From assembly GCF_000340215.1 (NCBI RefSeq), contig NW_006921532.1:11385501-11449500 (forward strand): a DNA stretch of 64,000 nucleotides, written 5' to 3'. The first letter of the stretch is position 1. The number at the start of each line of letters is the position of its first letter. Below, one piece after another: positions 1 through 9,835 of the stretch. The position numbers and the translations under genes were made by a program. This DNA comes from Pseudocercospora fijiensis CIRAD86. Its lineage: Eukaryota > Ascomycota > Dothideomycetes > Mycosphaerellales > Mycosphaerellaceae. The notes beneath the pieces are model-generated. The model was not told where the DNA came from. It searched no databases and worked only from the letters and a program-made list of their open reading frames with translations.

Positions 1-1680
1 AAAGTGGAGAAGTACGATATTCCTTGTTCCGGGTTTCAGATGAGCTCTGGTTACACCGTTGCAGAGACGGAGCCCAAGACGAGAAATGTCTTCACCTGGA
101 ACAAACACAGATTTCCGGACCCAAAAGCTTTCTGTGATGCTTTTCATGCCAAAGGCATCAGGCTGATCGCAAATATCAAGCCTTACATCTTGGCGAGTCA
201 CCCAGAGTACGAGAAGCTGGTGAAGGCAAATGCACTCTTCAAGGACCTCAACAGCGGAGGTAGCGGGATTGCTCGATTATGGAGTGCTGGTGGAGGTGAA
301 TCTGGTGAAGGCGGGCACATTGACTTCTCGTCCAAAGCTGGATATGACTTCTGGTATAACGGTGTGAAGGAATTACGCAAGGTTGGTATGGACTGCATGT
401 GGAACGACAACAACGAATACCTGGTACCGGATGATGACTGGCAAATGGCACTTGACCAGGAATCTGTCAAAGACATCAAACAGGATCGGAGGGATGTTGG
501 TCTATGGGGCCGTGCCATGCACACAGAGCTCCACGGGAAAGCTTCCCACGATGCCTTGCTAGAGATCTGTCCCAACGAGCGCCCATTCGTACTTTCACGA
601 AGCGGCACTGCTGGGACATTTAAATATGCATGCTCAGCTTGGTCTGGAGATAACATCACGTCTTGGGACGGAATGCGTGGCGGCAACGCTCTGTCTCTCA
701 ATGCCGGCATGTGCTTGATGCAATGCTATGGTCACGACATTGGAGGCTTTGAAGGGCCACAGCCTACACCCGAGCTCCTATTACGTTGGGTCCAGCTTGG
801 GATCCACAGCCCGCGTTTCGCGATCAACTGCTTCAAGACCGGGGACGATAATCTTTTGGGAGATGTCATTGAGCCCTGGATGTATCCTGAAATCATCCCT
901 GAGGTCCGCAAGGCGATCCTGCGGCTCTACGAACTCATTCCCTACCGGTATGGTCTGATGCTGAAGAGCCATTTGACTGCTGTACCACCACAGAGATGGG
1001 TAGGCTGGGGCTACGAAAGTGACCCGGAAGTGTGGAATCACAGAGTCTTGAAGGATGGCGAGCAACAGTACTGGCTTGGTGACACACTGCTTGTAGGTGG
1101 AGTCTATGAGTCTGGGGCAACAGAGGGCAGAATCTACACTCCAAAGCGTAGCGCTTCTGATCCTGGCTTCTTGAACCTCAACGCTCCGTATCAGTATCTA
1201 CCGGCTGGCCAATGGCATACCATCTCGTCACCATGGAAGGGCAGCATTCCCATATTAGCAAGAATCGGTGGTGCCATCCCAGTTGGAAAGAACAAGCAAG
1301 TCGTTGCGCCGGGCGACAAATTGAACGAAGCAAATCTGCCCGCAGATGACTGGCGAGGCATCGAGATCTTTCCACCTCCGGAAGATGCTGCGGATGATAT
1401 GCTGTATGCGAATGACTGGTTGGAGGATGATGGAATCTCGCCTCCTCCAGCCAAGATTGCGAAATTCTGCATCAGCTATTCTGCCACGGCGCAGGAGGTC
1501 CGAGTCGCCTTCGACCGAGCCATTGCCGCGTTCACACCGCCTTGGGTGAGACACGGGGTCACAATCATCCTTCCGGTCGGCGATTCGAGGAACGTTGTTA
1601 GCCGTGATGGCAAAATTGTCGAAGCGAGGCGACAGGATGACTCGGGACGACGGAGATTTCAGATCCTTGCCGGCTCGTAG
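1..1680 (+). CDS. Glycoside hydrolase family 31 protein (alpha-glucosidase/alpha-xylosidase type), 5' partial
   Basis: The frame is open from base 1 to the stop at 1680 and no ATG begins it, so the 5' part lies outside the window; about 559 residues are visible where family members usually exceed 750. GH31 hallmarks are seen: GFQMSSGYT near the left edge, MWNDNNEY at 397-420 with the family's nucleophile Asp (406-408), and WSGDNITSWDGMRGG with the likely acid/base Asp (649-651). The C-terminal part has the beta-sandwich character expected downstream of the (beta/alpha)8 barrel. GH31 enzymes are retaining exo-acting alpha-glycosidases; substrate (alpha-glucoside or alpha-xyloside) cannot be decided here. 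No signal peptide can be judged because the N-terminus is missing. No frameshift or internal stop is present. Confidence 0.93.
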   Translation, partial: KVEKYDIPCSGFQMSSGYTVAETEPKTRNVFTWNKHRFPDPKAFCDAFHAKGIRLIANIKPYILASHPEYEKLVKANALFKDLNSGGSGIARLWSAGGGESGEGGHIDFSSKAGYDFWYNGVKELRKVGMDCMWNDNNEYLVPDDDWQMALDQESVKDIKQDRRDVGLWGRAMHTELHGKASHDALLEICPNERPFVLSRSGTAGTFKYACSAWSGDNITSWDGMRGGNALSLNAGMCLMQCYGHDIGGFEGPQPTPELLLRWVQLGIHSPRFAINCFKTGDDNLLGDVIEPWMYPEIIPEVRKAILRLYELIPYRYGLMLKSHLTAVPPQRWVGWGYESDPEVWNHRVLKDGEQQYWLGDTLLVGGVYESGATEGRIYTPKRSASDPGFLNLNAPYQYLPAGQWHTISSPWKGSIPILARIGGAIPVGKNKQVVAPGDKLNEANLPADDWRGIEIFPPPEDAADDMLYANDWLEDDGISPPPAKIAKFCISYSATAQEVRVAFDRAIAAFTPPWVRHGVTIILPVGDSRNVVSRDGKIVEARRQDDSGRRRFQILAGS

Positions 1681-1919
1681 TCATTGCAGAGTAGACTGGA
1701 AGCCTCCGGGTTCTATTGACACCCATGTTGGGAACCATTTCTTTGTTCAACTCACACGGTAGGGCGAAGTGCAAATATGACAGCCTACGACGACACGGAG
1801 CATCCTTTGTTCCCATCTACTGAACCCCGACGACGAAACAGTACCGTGAAGAAATCTTGCAGTGTGGTTCGAGCTTCAATGCATCATCATCATCCACCTT
1901 GGCTTCGCTTTCGCCGAGC

Positions 1920-2774
1920 ATGCCTTCAAGCCAAAAACACGAGGCACCAGAGCCCATCCCAGAAGACCATCACACCCTCCTAGGCAACAGAAGAATCTCC
2001 ACATCTCCCTCTTGGTCCCGAAAAAGCTACCGGCTCCACCACATCCTCCTCTCCGCCATCACAGGCGCAATAGCAGCAACAGCCCTCCTCCTCCTCCTCA
2101 CCCTCATCCTCCTCCGAAAAAGTCCATCCCCAACAAAACATTTCTACCCAGATTTCCCCTTCCAGAACCCGAAAATCTTCCACGAAGACCCGAAATTCGT
2201 CAACGGGTCTTGGGAAGCGGAGTTCGCGAACTTCTTTCCTCGTACGTAACACACCCCCCAAACCTCATTCCATCACTCCCTAAAAAAAAAAAAAAATATA
2301 GAAGAACACGGCTTCATCCGCGTCCCCAACCCCACCTCATACTCCCTCTCCGGGGGCTTCCCTCTCGACCACGGCGCCGAATCCTACAGCGTGTCCCTCT
2401 TCCACCAACTCCACTGCGTCTTAGCTTTGAAGCAAGATTTCAACCTCCTGGCCTCCTCACCCACGAAGGAGGAAAGGAGGTTAGATTCCGAGGCGTTGCG
2501 GCATGCGGGACATTGTTTTGAGTATTTGCGGCAAGCGGTCATGTGTTCGGGGGATTTGACGTTGGAGAAGATGAAGAGGGATGAGAAAGGGAGGCCGGTG
2601 AGGGATGTGATTGGGTGGGGGGTGAAACATTGGTGTAGGAGTTGGGAGGGGATTGTGGAGTGGGCGGATAGGAATGGGGATAAAAGTGTGAGGGAGGGGG
2701 AGATTGCTGGGCATCATTTGCATGGTGGTGGTGGTGGTGGTGGTGGTGGTGGTGGTGAGGGGCATGGGGGTTGA
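1920..2774 (+). CDS. UstYa/DUF3328 family membrane protein
   Basis: Two exons, 1920-2241 and 2302-2774, joined across a 60-nt intron (donor GTACGT, acceptor after an A-rich tract ending ATAG), give about 264 residues. The ATG at 1920 is the first usable start in frame. A basic N-terminus is followed by one strong transmembrane helix (Leu/Ala-rich, about residues 42-62), then the lumenal part. Joining the exons restores FFPQEHGFIRVPNP and the HQLHC motif; a second HC motif (GHCFEYLRQAVMC) follows, matching the HXXHC(X)nHXXHC-type signature of UstYa proteins. Known members are oxidases that cyclise or modify fungal RiPPs or other metabolites. No RiPP precursor or other biosynthetic gene is visible beside it, so its role is open. 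The C-terminus ends in an 11-Gly run from a GGT microsatellite. Confidence 0.85.
2724..2756 (+). repeat. (GGT)11 microsatellite
   Basis: Eleven GGT units in frame within the 3' end of the UstYa-family gene, encoding eleven consecutive glycines just before the stop. It is likely to vary in length between strains. Confidence 0.95.
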
Positions 2775-2963
2775 ATTTGCAAGTTGTTGGCTATGGATGG
2801 ATTTGAGGCTCTCTTCATCATCTTCTCAAGATGATTGATGTAGTTGTGTAAAGTCAATAGATGTGGCGCTGATATGTTAGGTGCCAACATCCTTAGCCGA
2901 CGATCTCTTTACCGACCCTATGTTCGATGAGGAAGTGGTCCGTGCTCAGTCGTCGACGTATTG

Positions 2964-5347
2964 CTATATCTGCTCGTCGTCATCTTCCTTGTAGCTCACT
3001 CTGCTCTTAGCGGTTCGCCTGCTGGCTTGACGTGAAAGTTCCGGTCTTTTGGCTACGGGCGCAGGGACATCGTCCTCCTCGTCATCATGCAAGTGTGGCT
3101 CCTCAACAGACTCCTCGTCGGACGCGCTGGGAGTTGGCACAGCTTGAGGCTCCTTCTTCGCCCTCCCCTTCTTCTTAGGAGCAGGCTTGTTGGCTGCTTT
3201 AACTTGCACAGCCGCGGCTTTGATAGCAGCTTTCTCAGCATCAGCTTTCGCCTTGGCACGCATGGCAGCTTTGGCCTTCTTGGTTGCAGGCGTGGCTTCC
3301 AGATCTGACTCGTGATCTTCCTCCTTGACATCTGGTTCTGTTTTCCCAGCGTTCTTCGCAGCCTCATTTGCCGCATATATCTCTGCGGCTTCTCGTTTGG
3401 CTTTCTGTGCTTTGGTTGGTGCCTTTTCAGCACCATCTTTCTTCTTGACTTCGCGCTTCTTGGGGCGTAGCCACTCTTCCATGGTTGGTGGCCAGTATAC
3501 GCGTCCTTCTGGACCACCCATGCCCACATCTTCTTCAGGTATCAAGACTGGGTCAGGTTCGTCGTTGGACTTCTTCTTTTTGTTCATAGCGGCAAGCGCG
3601 ACTTTGTTATCGTCATTTCTGGTGTAGGGTAGCACATCGTTGAAGGTGTCATATCCAGGGAGCTTGAAAATGCGCATCAGCTCGAGTACGGCCTGCTCTT
3701 TGTCTTTGGCCTCAATCATCAAATCCATGTCCTGGGCGCACGGTGGTAACGTCGCTACGCGAGGACTGTGCTTGCGACGTTGGCGTCCAGTGATTGCTGC
3801 TGGGGTTGGCTCTGAATAATGCATCTTCTGCTTTATGCCTTTCCGATCCCAAGTGGCTTTGATTCGAGGGTATAGATCCATGATGTCTTTGGTGCCCTCT
3901 CGAATTTTGTCTGCGTCGAACATGATGTTGTGATGGTGATAGTCTAGATTTGTCAGCGCAATACCCAGAATTCAAAACTGGCGAGTGGCTCACCGAGTAC
4001 CAGAGGAATGTTGAGCTCTTCACAGACGGGCAGGAGATCATGTACCGTCCAGCTGACATCGTCGTTCTCAAGCACGAGACGGTTCTTGATGCTCTGAGGC
4101 AACTTGACATACTCCTCACGGAATCTCTGGAGGGTCTCCTCTTTGCCCTCAAAGACTCCACCCATATGGAGAATCATGACGGCGTCTTTGTTGTCCTGCT
4201 CCGGTAGTTTCAGCAGCGTCAGTAGCTCATCGTGGTAGGCAAGATCGCGGATGGCGTTGTCTATGACGGATCGTCTGGGGCTTCCAAGCTGAGTGAACTG
4301 GCCAGGATGTGTAGTCACACGATGGCCGTGCTGTGCGATGACTTTACCAGCCTCTGCTAAAGCTTCGCTCGCAAATGGAGCGAGGCTATACCCATATTCG
4401 GGATGTGATGCAAATGGAAACATTTCGGAGGACAGGCGGAGGAACTTGATGTGATAGCGATGATTCCAACGGATCATCTTCGCGATGTCTCGGACATTTG
4501 CAAGACATAGCTCCTCGACATATTTCTGACCCAGTGCGACGTCGGCAGGCTTGCTACGATCTGGCCGATTTTTGGTCGGATGCTCGGGCTGAGATGGGTC
4601 TTGCAGAGGGTGGCGATGCTCCAGGATCGACTGTATGCGACATGTGCGAGACTGAAAGACCGGAGGGGTTGAGTTTCGAAGATAAGTGTTCAGACAAGCA
4701 TAGCCAAGGCGGCCTTTCCAAGGGAGAGGAAGATAATCACTATTCACAGGCGGAGGTCTAGCCAGGGCCTCCTTCACTTCCTCTTCGTCAGCGTCCTCGT
4801 CGCTTTCGGCCTCAGGATCTCCTGGCCCATCGTTCGGCGCCTTCTTCTGCTTCTTGGCAGGTGCGTCTTCAAGCGATGCAGAATCATTCTCAGCCGTAGC
4901 CGTAGCCGTCTTTTCCCTTCCTTTCTTAGCAGGCTTAGTTGATTCTGCCGTATTTTCGGGTTGCTTGGGAAACCCTTCCACTTTCTCTGCTCTTGCCTTG
5001 TTGCCTCGCGCCTTCTTCACTGGCGGTTGCAATACAGCTGGCGCATCACTTAAAGGGCTCTCTTGGCGGTTATTGGCATCCGAATGAACGAGCGCGGGCA
5101 CGATTTTCTCATTGGCATGGCCGTGTGTCGAAGCGCGTAGAGCTCGGCTCTTGGGAGGAGGTGGTGGTGGAGCACCTTGTGTACTTGGAAGTGCTTCGGA
5201 CGGGTGCGCAGAGCGTTTTCGTTTGGCTGGCGCCATCGTAGACGGCAGACGGAGCGTATATGAGAGGTTACTTGCGATCAAGCTTCTGTGGATGAATGGA
5301 GAATGGGAGGCTGCACTGAGCCTTTGTAAACAAGCAATGGAGAACAT
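2964..5347 (-). CDS. uve1: UV-damage endonuclease UVDE (Uve1/Mus-18 type)
   Basis: Two exons on the minus strand, 5347-3994 and 3943-2964, with a 50-nt intron (3944-3993, GTGAGC...CTAG). Splicing restores IPLVL-DYHHHNIMFDADK, the metal-binding histidine block of UVDE. The TIM-barrel catalytic domain (about residues 215-520) includes LGYACLNTYLRN, HGHRVTTHPGQFTQLGSP and a LVLENDD motif. UVDE nicks 5' of UV photoproducts and starts alternative excision repair. Length is about 777 residues: a Lys/Glu/Ala-rich N-terminal region and a long Lys/Ala/Glu-rich C-terminal tail flank the core, as is common in fungal members. The first ATG (5347) adds a basic, Ser-rich, acid-free leader that looks mitochondrial; a second ATG at 5236 begins MAPAKRKRS, which looks nuclear. 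Dual targeting is inference. Confidence 0.93.
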
Positions 5348-5675
5348 ACGCGACAAGGAGCGCGTTAAGAAAAGAGGTGGACGCGAGCTCGATATGGTGG
5401 GAGAAGGATGGAGTACTCACGCTTCGCTTCGCTTCGCTTGGCTGCGAATGTGCAATGTCTCTGCACGTACCAGCACCAGCACCTCAACGCCATCTGTGTC
5501 GTCCATCGTCATCATGCGAGATCTGACATCTGATGAGATCTGATGGGCGATCATTTTAGGCCCCGAGAGTACGGAGGGCGACAGCGTGCTCCGAGAAGAA
5601 ACAACGCGCTTCACCTTTCTTCGCACCTCCGCCATCTTACTCATGACTTTGCTTCTCGAACATCTCACATATCAT

Positions 5676-6978
5676 ATGCTGCGATGCCGAGTATATTCAC
5701 AGCTGGCCGCGACGATAGGCTCATGTCCAAGTCGAAGGCGTTGCTTCGGCACCGTCAGACGCCTGCAAAGCTCTGAAATCGTGTCCGTGCCGTGCTCAGG
5801 AAATGCCAATATCACATTGAAGTATATCAACAACGATGCTTTACAGCCGGGCGCCTGCTAACGAGTAACGACTCAGCATACATCAATCCCAGCGAGCCAT
5901 TGCTTCACCAGTTGTCGCCGTCTACTTGCCACGAGGACCGCTCCTCACAGCGGAAGAAGATGACGAGTCAAACATGTCCATACTACGCTCAAGCTTGAGT
6001 TGTCCGGTCGTCAGAGTGAATTACCGATGCGACAAAACCCATCGGTATCCAACAGCGATCCACGATGTAACTTCAGCCCTCGACTTCATTGTATCAAATC
6101 TGCTTCCCAGGCGAGCATTGGTCCGACCAGGTCGATCGCAGCACACCGGCAGGCTGGCCATCTGCGGTGAGCTTCTTGGCGGCCAGCTCGCCACAGCCAT
6201 GGCTCTCACCGAATGCCGTATTGGTGAGCCTGGCATTGTGGCCGCAGCCGTGTCAAATCCTATTGCAGACTGGACAGCGCTTGATATCGATCCCTTGTCC
6301 GATGGGGCGAAACGATCAAAATCTGAAGTGGAACAGCTCAACTTGGAGGAACTATGCGCTCAAAGAGATGTTATTTTCAGGAAGCCTGAACACTATTTCG
6401 ATCCCTTCGCGTCGCCTACATTGTTCTTTCGGTCCCCTGGCGTTCATGTCCCAAAGCAAACAGACCAGCAAATCCTGGACGACATGGATCAGCTGGCACT
6501 ATTTGGGCGCGAACAATATGTGGGACCAGAGTCTATTATCAATGCGTCGCCCGTCAAAGATGCGCCCAAGTCCCGCGAAGGAGAAGAATCGCCATCCACG
6601 ACGAGACGGACTTCGGAACGATGTATGTGAATTGCAGACTGTGGTTTTATGAAACTGCTGACATCCTCCTCTCCGCCTTCAGACCCGAGCAAGGCCTTTA
6701 ATCTACGCCTGCCATCATTCCGCATTACCGCGGGTTTGGACAATGCCATCGGTGCCCAAACAGCTGAGCTCGCCAAGCTGCTCAAGCAAAGTTTTGCAAG
6801 GCAGAGCAGAACGACAGCATTCGGTATCAAGTCCTCATGGGAAGATGAATGGGCAGCACCGGACACGGGCAGGGTCATTCATCAGATGTACGCCGGAATG
6901 GGTCTGTGGAGTGCGACGCATGAAGGAAAGGCGAGGATGACTGAAGCTGCCAGATGGCTGGGGCAAGAGCTGCAATGA
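5676..6978 (+). CDS. Alpha/beta-hydrolase-fold protein lacking the Ser nucleophile, putative mitochondrial leader
   Basis: Three exons, 5676-5821, 5877-6622 and 6683-6978, separated by introns of 55 nt (branch-like CTAACG, acceptor CTCAG) and 60 nt (GTATGT...GCTGAC...CTTCAG). Without the second intron there is an in-frame TGA; with it the protein reads through (about 395 residues). Recognisable fold elements are SPVVAVYLPRGPLL, CPVVRVNYRCDKTHRYP and the elbow region ICGELLGGQLATAMALTE. The elbow reads G-E-L-L-G, so the Ser of GxSxG is absent and ordinary Ser-esterase activity is unlikely. The start at 5676 gives an Arg-rich leader (MLRCRVYSQLAATIG) resembling a mitochondrial presequence; an upstream in-frame ATG lies at 5643. 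It ends about 115 bp from the convergent secreted-protein gene. Confidence 0.72.
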
Positions 6979-7094
6979 CAGTCCTCTACGAGTAAAATAC
7001 CCGATCCCCCAGCTCCAAGGAGAACGCAATGAAATCTTCGAAACAACAAGTTGCCACAAAGTCGGACGGCGACGGCCTTCATTTTCGACCGCGT

Positions 7095-7721
7095 TTAACC
7101 GCAAGGATGATGTGAGTCCGATGCTTTATTTGCAGCTTCCGGGCAACCTGGATCGCCGTAATGGCATCCGGCCAGACAGCATTCGTTGCCGTTTTTGTCT
7201 TTATACGTGTTCATGTATAAGCCACCTTGGGCAGCACACGCCGCACCTGGGTTGGTCAGCTATTACAGCAAGTTAGCCTCGTGGACAGTTTTGCAAGCGA
7301 CTATGGTCAACGTTACATGGCAATTGGGTTTACCGTTGAGGCAATTTCCCATATAGCCAGCCCCACAGTCTGTATGTATTTCCACATCATGATTGTCGCA
7401 ACCACCGTGGCCAGTCTTGGTTGGGCCAGGCGATCCTTTGGGTGCGCCTGGTGACGAAGATTTGGGTGCGCCTGGTGACGGAAATTTGGGTGCGCCTGGG
7501 TACTTATAATAATGGTTCTATTTGGGAAAGGTATTAGCCACAATCCGAATGGGTGGTAGGTGTGTCGAGTTTTTCATGCATACCAGTCCACGAACTTTGA
7601 ATTTCTTGTATACGGGTTCTACGTTACGCTCCATTCGTAGCATCTTAAAGCCATTCATGTCCTCCATGGCGGAGACAAGACTCAAGAGAGCGGTGATGGC
7701 GAGGATGATGATGGACTTCAT
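7095..7721 (-). CDS. Small secreted cysteine-rich protein with Pro-Gly-Ala-Pro-Lys repeats (effector candidate)
   Basis: Minus-strand gene reconstructed from three exons, 7721-7584, 7502-7334 and 7246-7095, with introns of 81 nt (GTATGC...TATAAG) and 87 nt (GTAAAC...GCTGAC...CCCAG). All phases agree and give 152 residues. A signal peptide is obvious (MKSIIILAITALLSLVSA). The middle carries three tandem 8-residue units beginning PGAPK, encoded by 24-bp repeats at about 7430-7500. The C-terminal half has nine cysteines, including NECCLAGCHYGDPGC. I recognise no named family. Short, secreted, Cys-rich and beside a MITE is a typical description of a fungal effector, but that is inference. The exon 1/exon 2 acceptor is the least certain boundary. 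Confidence 0.65.
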
Positions 7722-7972
7722 CTTGAGCAGTGAGTGAGTGAGTGAAAACTGCTAAAACGGGAGCTGGGCGGCTAGAAGCAAGATGAGCCATTGTACGTAT
7801 TATACTGTATGCCTTGAGAAACGTAGCTGAAGCGCTAGTAGGGTACTTCTGGTGGAGTTGAAGTCTATAAGGCAAACTTCGATTGCTTTAGAAGTTTGGG
7901 AGACTGCCGCACGCGTTCGACGGGCCCTCCGTGAGACGGGGAGGATGGTGCGCTTCCCATCTTCGTTCGTAT
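7722..7972. other. Promoter region of the secreted-protein gene
   Basis: No gene seen. This is the upstream side of the minus-strand secreted-protein gene and ends at the left inverted repeat of the MITE. Confidence 0.5.
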
Positions 7973-8403
7973 ACAGCGTCTCTACACTTCGGAGTGAAAG
8001 TCACTAGGGCCGGACCGCTGAATAATAAAGTATCGTTCAAGCCCTGCAGTGCTTGTCCTATTCGAGCGGAGCGACGGCGTAGAGCTCGAGAACAAAGTTA
8101 AAGGAATGGCCTTAGGCTCGGCACACGTGATTGCGATTCGAATTGTTAACTAATCACAGCGCGCGCTCTGTTTTGCGGGCGCATCTTTCAAATTCAGCCT
8201 CCCTCGAAGCCCTGCACTGCTATTGCTTATTTACTAACCGCACCTGTACGTATATGCAAATCCATACGTTGTGTGGCACTAATCTGATTTGTTCTCGAGC
8301 TCTACGCCAGATTCAATCTCGAACAAGTGACTATTCGCTGTAATCCTTGCTCCTCAGGGATTTGGTGAATACCCGCTTTCACTCCGAAGTGTTCAGACGC
8401 TGT
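7973..8403. mobile_element. MITE copy 1 (TA-type, terminal inverted repeats), carrying a nested insertion
   Basis: The left end ACAGCGTCT.TACACTTCGG and the right end, which is its reverse complement with two mismatches in the first 29 positions, form inverted repeats of about 29 bp. Both ends are flanked by T/A, fitting a TA target site as for Tc1/mariner or pogo-derived MITEs. A second, much shorter copy lies at 27201-27333. Comparing the two shows that the outer about 58 and 82 bp of this copy are the MITE and the middle about 290 bp is an insertion. No coding capacity and no RIP signature are visible. Confidence 0.8.
8031..8321. repeat. Insertion nested in MITE copy 1, with internal inverted repeats
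   Basis: Present here and absent from the otherwise alignable copy at 27201-27333. It carries an inverted pair sharing GGCGTAGAGCTCGAGAACAA (about 8078-8098 and 8291-8311), plus GCCCTGCAGTG near the left and GCCCTGCACTG near the right part. A short AAYAAG-like direct repeat flanks it. It is probably another non-autonomous element; no protein is encoded. Confidence 0.55.
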
Positions 8404-8836
8404 ATTGATAGTAGCCCCAGTCCTCAGTAATGAAAGCATGCTAGGGTTGCGGAGATACCTTTCACTCTCGGTCCGCAAGTTAGTCCGAGCGATCGGATCC
8501 ACTCTCCCCTTGTTAGTGTATTAGTCATCCTAAGTGAAGCTGAATTTCTCTAAGTCCTTCGAGCTAGATTTTTGAGACAACGCGATATATAGACATAACG
8601 ATTTTGGTAAAGAAATAGAGGCAATAGAATACCCTCTTTCGGACTAGAATATCTACTCTATAACAAAGGGCGTAGGTGGATGAAGAAATAGCCTCAGAAA
8701 TCACGATGTCGCCACCAGAGTTTGTTAGGGATCAAATGTACGCAGGCGTAACCGGATATCCTTCCCGACATCCGATCGGCGGTCGACTTCCAATTGTTTG
8801 TTGCCGTTCTTCTTTGAAAGATCAACAACCAACAAA
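8404..8836. other. Intergenic region upstream of RRP43
   Basis: No gene supported. The stretch 8530-8680 is AT-rich; the rest is ordinary sequence and presumably holds the RRP43 promoter. Confidence 0.5.
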
Positions 8837-9835
8837 ATGGCCACCACGGCAGATGCTGCGCCGGGCCTGGCATTCCCGCGCGACACCTTCGCCAAGCTCA
8901 CGCCTGGTCCGTTTCTTCTCGCTCACCTCACACGGCCGGAGTCTGTGCGGCCCAGTGGGAGGAGACCGCATGAGTTTCGCACTGCTACCATCAACACAGG
9001 CTCCCTCAGTCACAGCAACGGGAGCGCCGTCGTCAGACTGGGAGATACCGCGGTGGTTTGCGGAGTCAGAAGCGAACTTTTGCTGGCCTCCGATGTCCCA
9101 CACCCTCCCGATCAGCACGCGACCAGCAGCGCCATTGTTGAACATCTCGCCCTGATCGTGCCCAACGTGGAACTGAGCACAGGATGCTCACCTTCACACC
9201 TGCCTGGAAATCCGCCAACATCACTTGCGCAATCCCTTTCGCACCGCGTCAGCTCATTGCTCAATGGCTCGAATGCGATTGATCTCGCCGACCTCAGCAT
9301 CAAACACACAGAGCCTCAAACAGAGCACCATCTGCCGGATGAGGAGCCAAAGATAGTGACCAAGGCTTACTGGGCGCTTTACCTGGACATTCTTTGCTTA
9401 GCCCTCGACGGGAACGCCTTCGACGCAGCCTGGCTCGCGGTGACGGCGGCGCTGCAAGACACCATCCTCCCCAGAGCCTGGTGGGACCCCGACCGGGAGA
9501 TGGTACTCTGTTCGCCATCAGCATCGGAAAGTTCTCGTCTGAGACTCTCAGGTCTGTGTGTTGCGTCTACCTTTGCCGCCTTCTCCACTGCTTCGCCACT
9601 CAAGCAGAGACACGCGGCCCAGAGTTGGATCTTGGCCGATCCTGATGCCTTCGAGGAGGACCTTTGTGATGAGACTGTGACAGTCGTGCTCTCGCCAGCC
9701 TCTGAGTCCGGCAGATCAATAGTGCGCATTGAGCGAAGCGGTGGCGGCGTTATTGCCAAGGATCTCATGCAGCAATGTGTCCAGCGCGCTGAGAACCGTT
9801 GCCAGCAGCTAGAGGCCTCTCTGCAGGCTCGGTGA
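8837..9835 (+). CDS. RRP43: Exosome ring subunit Rrp43 (RNase PH domain)
   Basis: A single-exon gene of 332 residues. I start it at the ATG at 8837, within CAAAATGGCC, rather than at upstream non-ATG codons. The N-terminal pattern RPSGRRPHEFRTATINTGS followed by GSAVVRLGDTAVVCGVRSE is that of Rrp43/EXOSC8, one of the six RNase-PH-like subunits of the eukaryotic exosome ring. These subunits are catalytically inactive in eukaryotes and shape the channel for 3'-5' decay and processing of rRNA, mRNA and noncoding RNA in nucleus and cytoplasm. The second half (VTKAYWALYLDILCLALDGNA) is the second beta-alpha-beta unit of the fold. Length is close to family norm. Rrp42 or Rrp45 are alternatives but fit less well. 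Confidence 0.87.
   Translation: MATTADAAPGLAFPRDTFAKLTPGPFLLAHLTRPESVRPSGRRPHEFRTATINTGSLSHSNGSAVVRLGDTAVVCGVRSELLLASDVPHPPDQHATSSAIVEHLALIVPNVELSTGCSPSHLPGNPPTSLAQSLSHRVSSLLNGSNAIDLADLSIKHTEPQTEHHLPDEEPKIVTKAYWALYLDILCLALDGNAFDAAWLAVTAALQDTILPRAWWDPDREMVLCSPSASESSRLRLSGLCVASTFAAFSTASPLKQRHAAQSWILADPDAFEEDLCDETVTVVLSPASESGRSIVRIERSGGGVIAKDLMQQCVQRAENRCQQLEASLQAR

Noticed and set aside
198..710. Long minus-strand open frame of 170 codons inside the GH31 gene
   Set aside because: It is an antisense shadow of a clear GH31 coding frame; no family motif and no start context of its own.
6628..6630. In-frame TGA in the alpha/beta-hydrolase gene, suggesting a pseudogene or readthrough
   Set aside because: A 60-nt intron with GTATGT donor, CTGAC branch-like site and CAG acceptor removes it and keeps the frame.
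7430..7500. CRISPR-like short repeats with spacers
   Set aside because: They are three tandem 24-bp units inside a coding exon with no spacers, in a eukaryotic genome.
1..9835. A secondary-metabolite or RiPP cluster around the UstYa-family gene
   Set aside because: No synthase, precursor peptide, transporter or tailoring enzyme is seen; the neighbours are a glycosidase, DNA repair and exosome genes.
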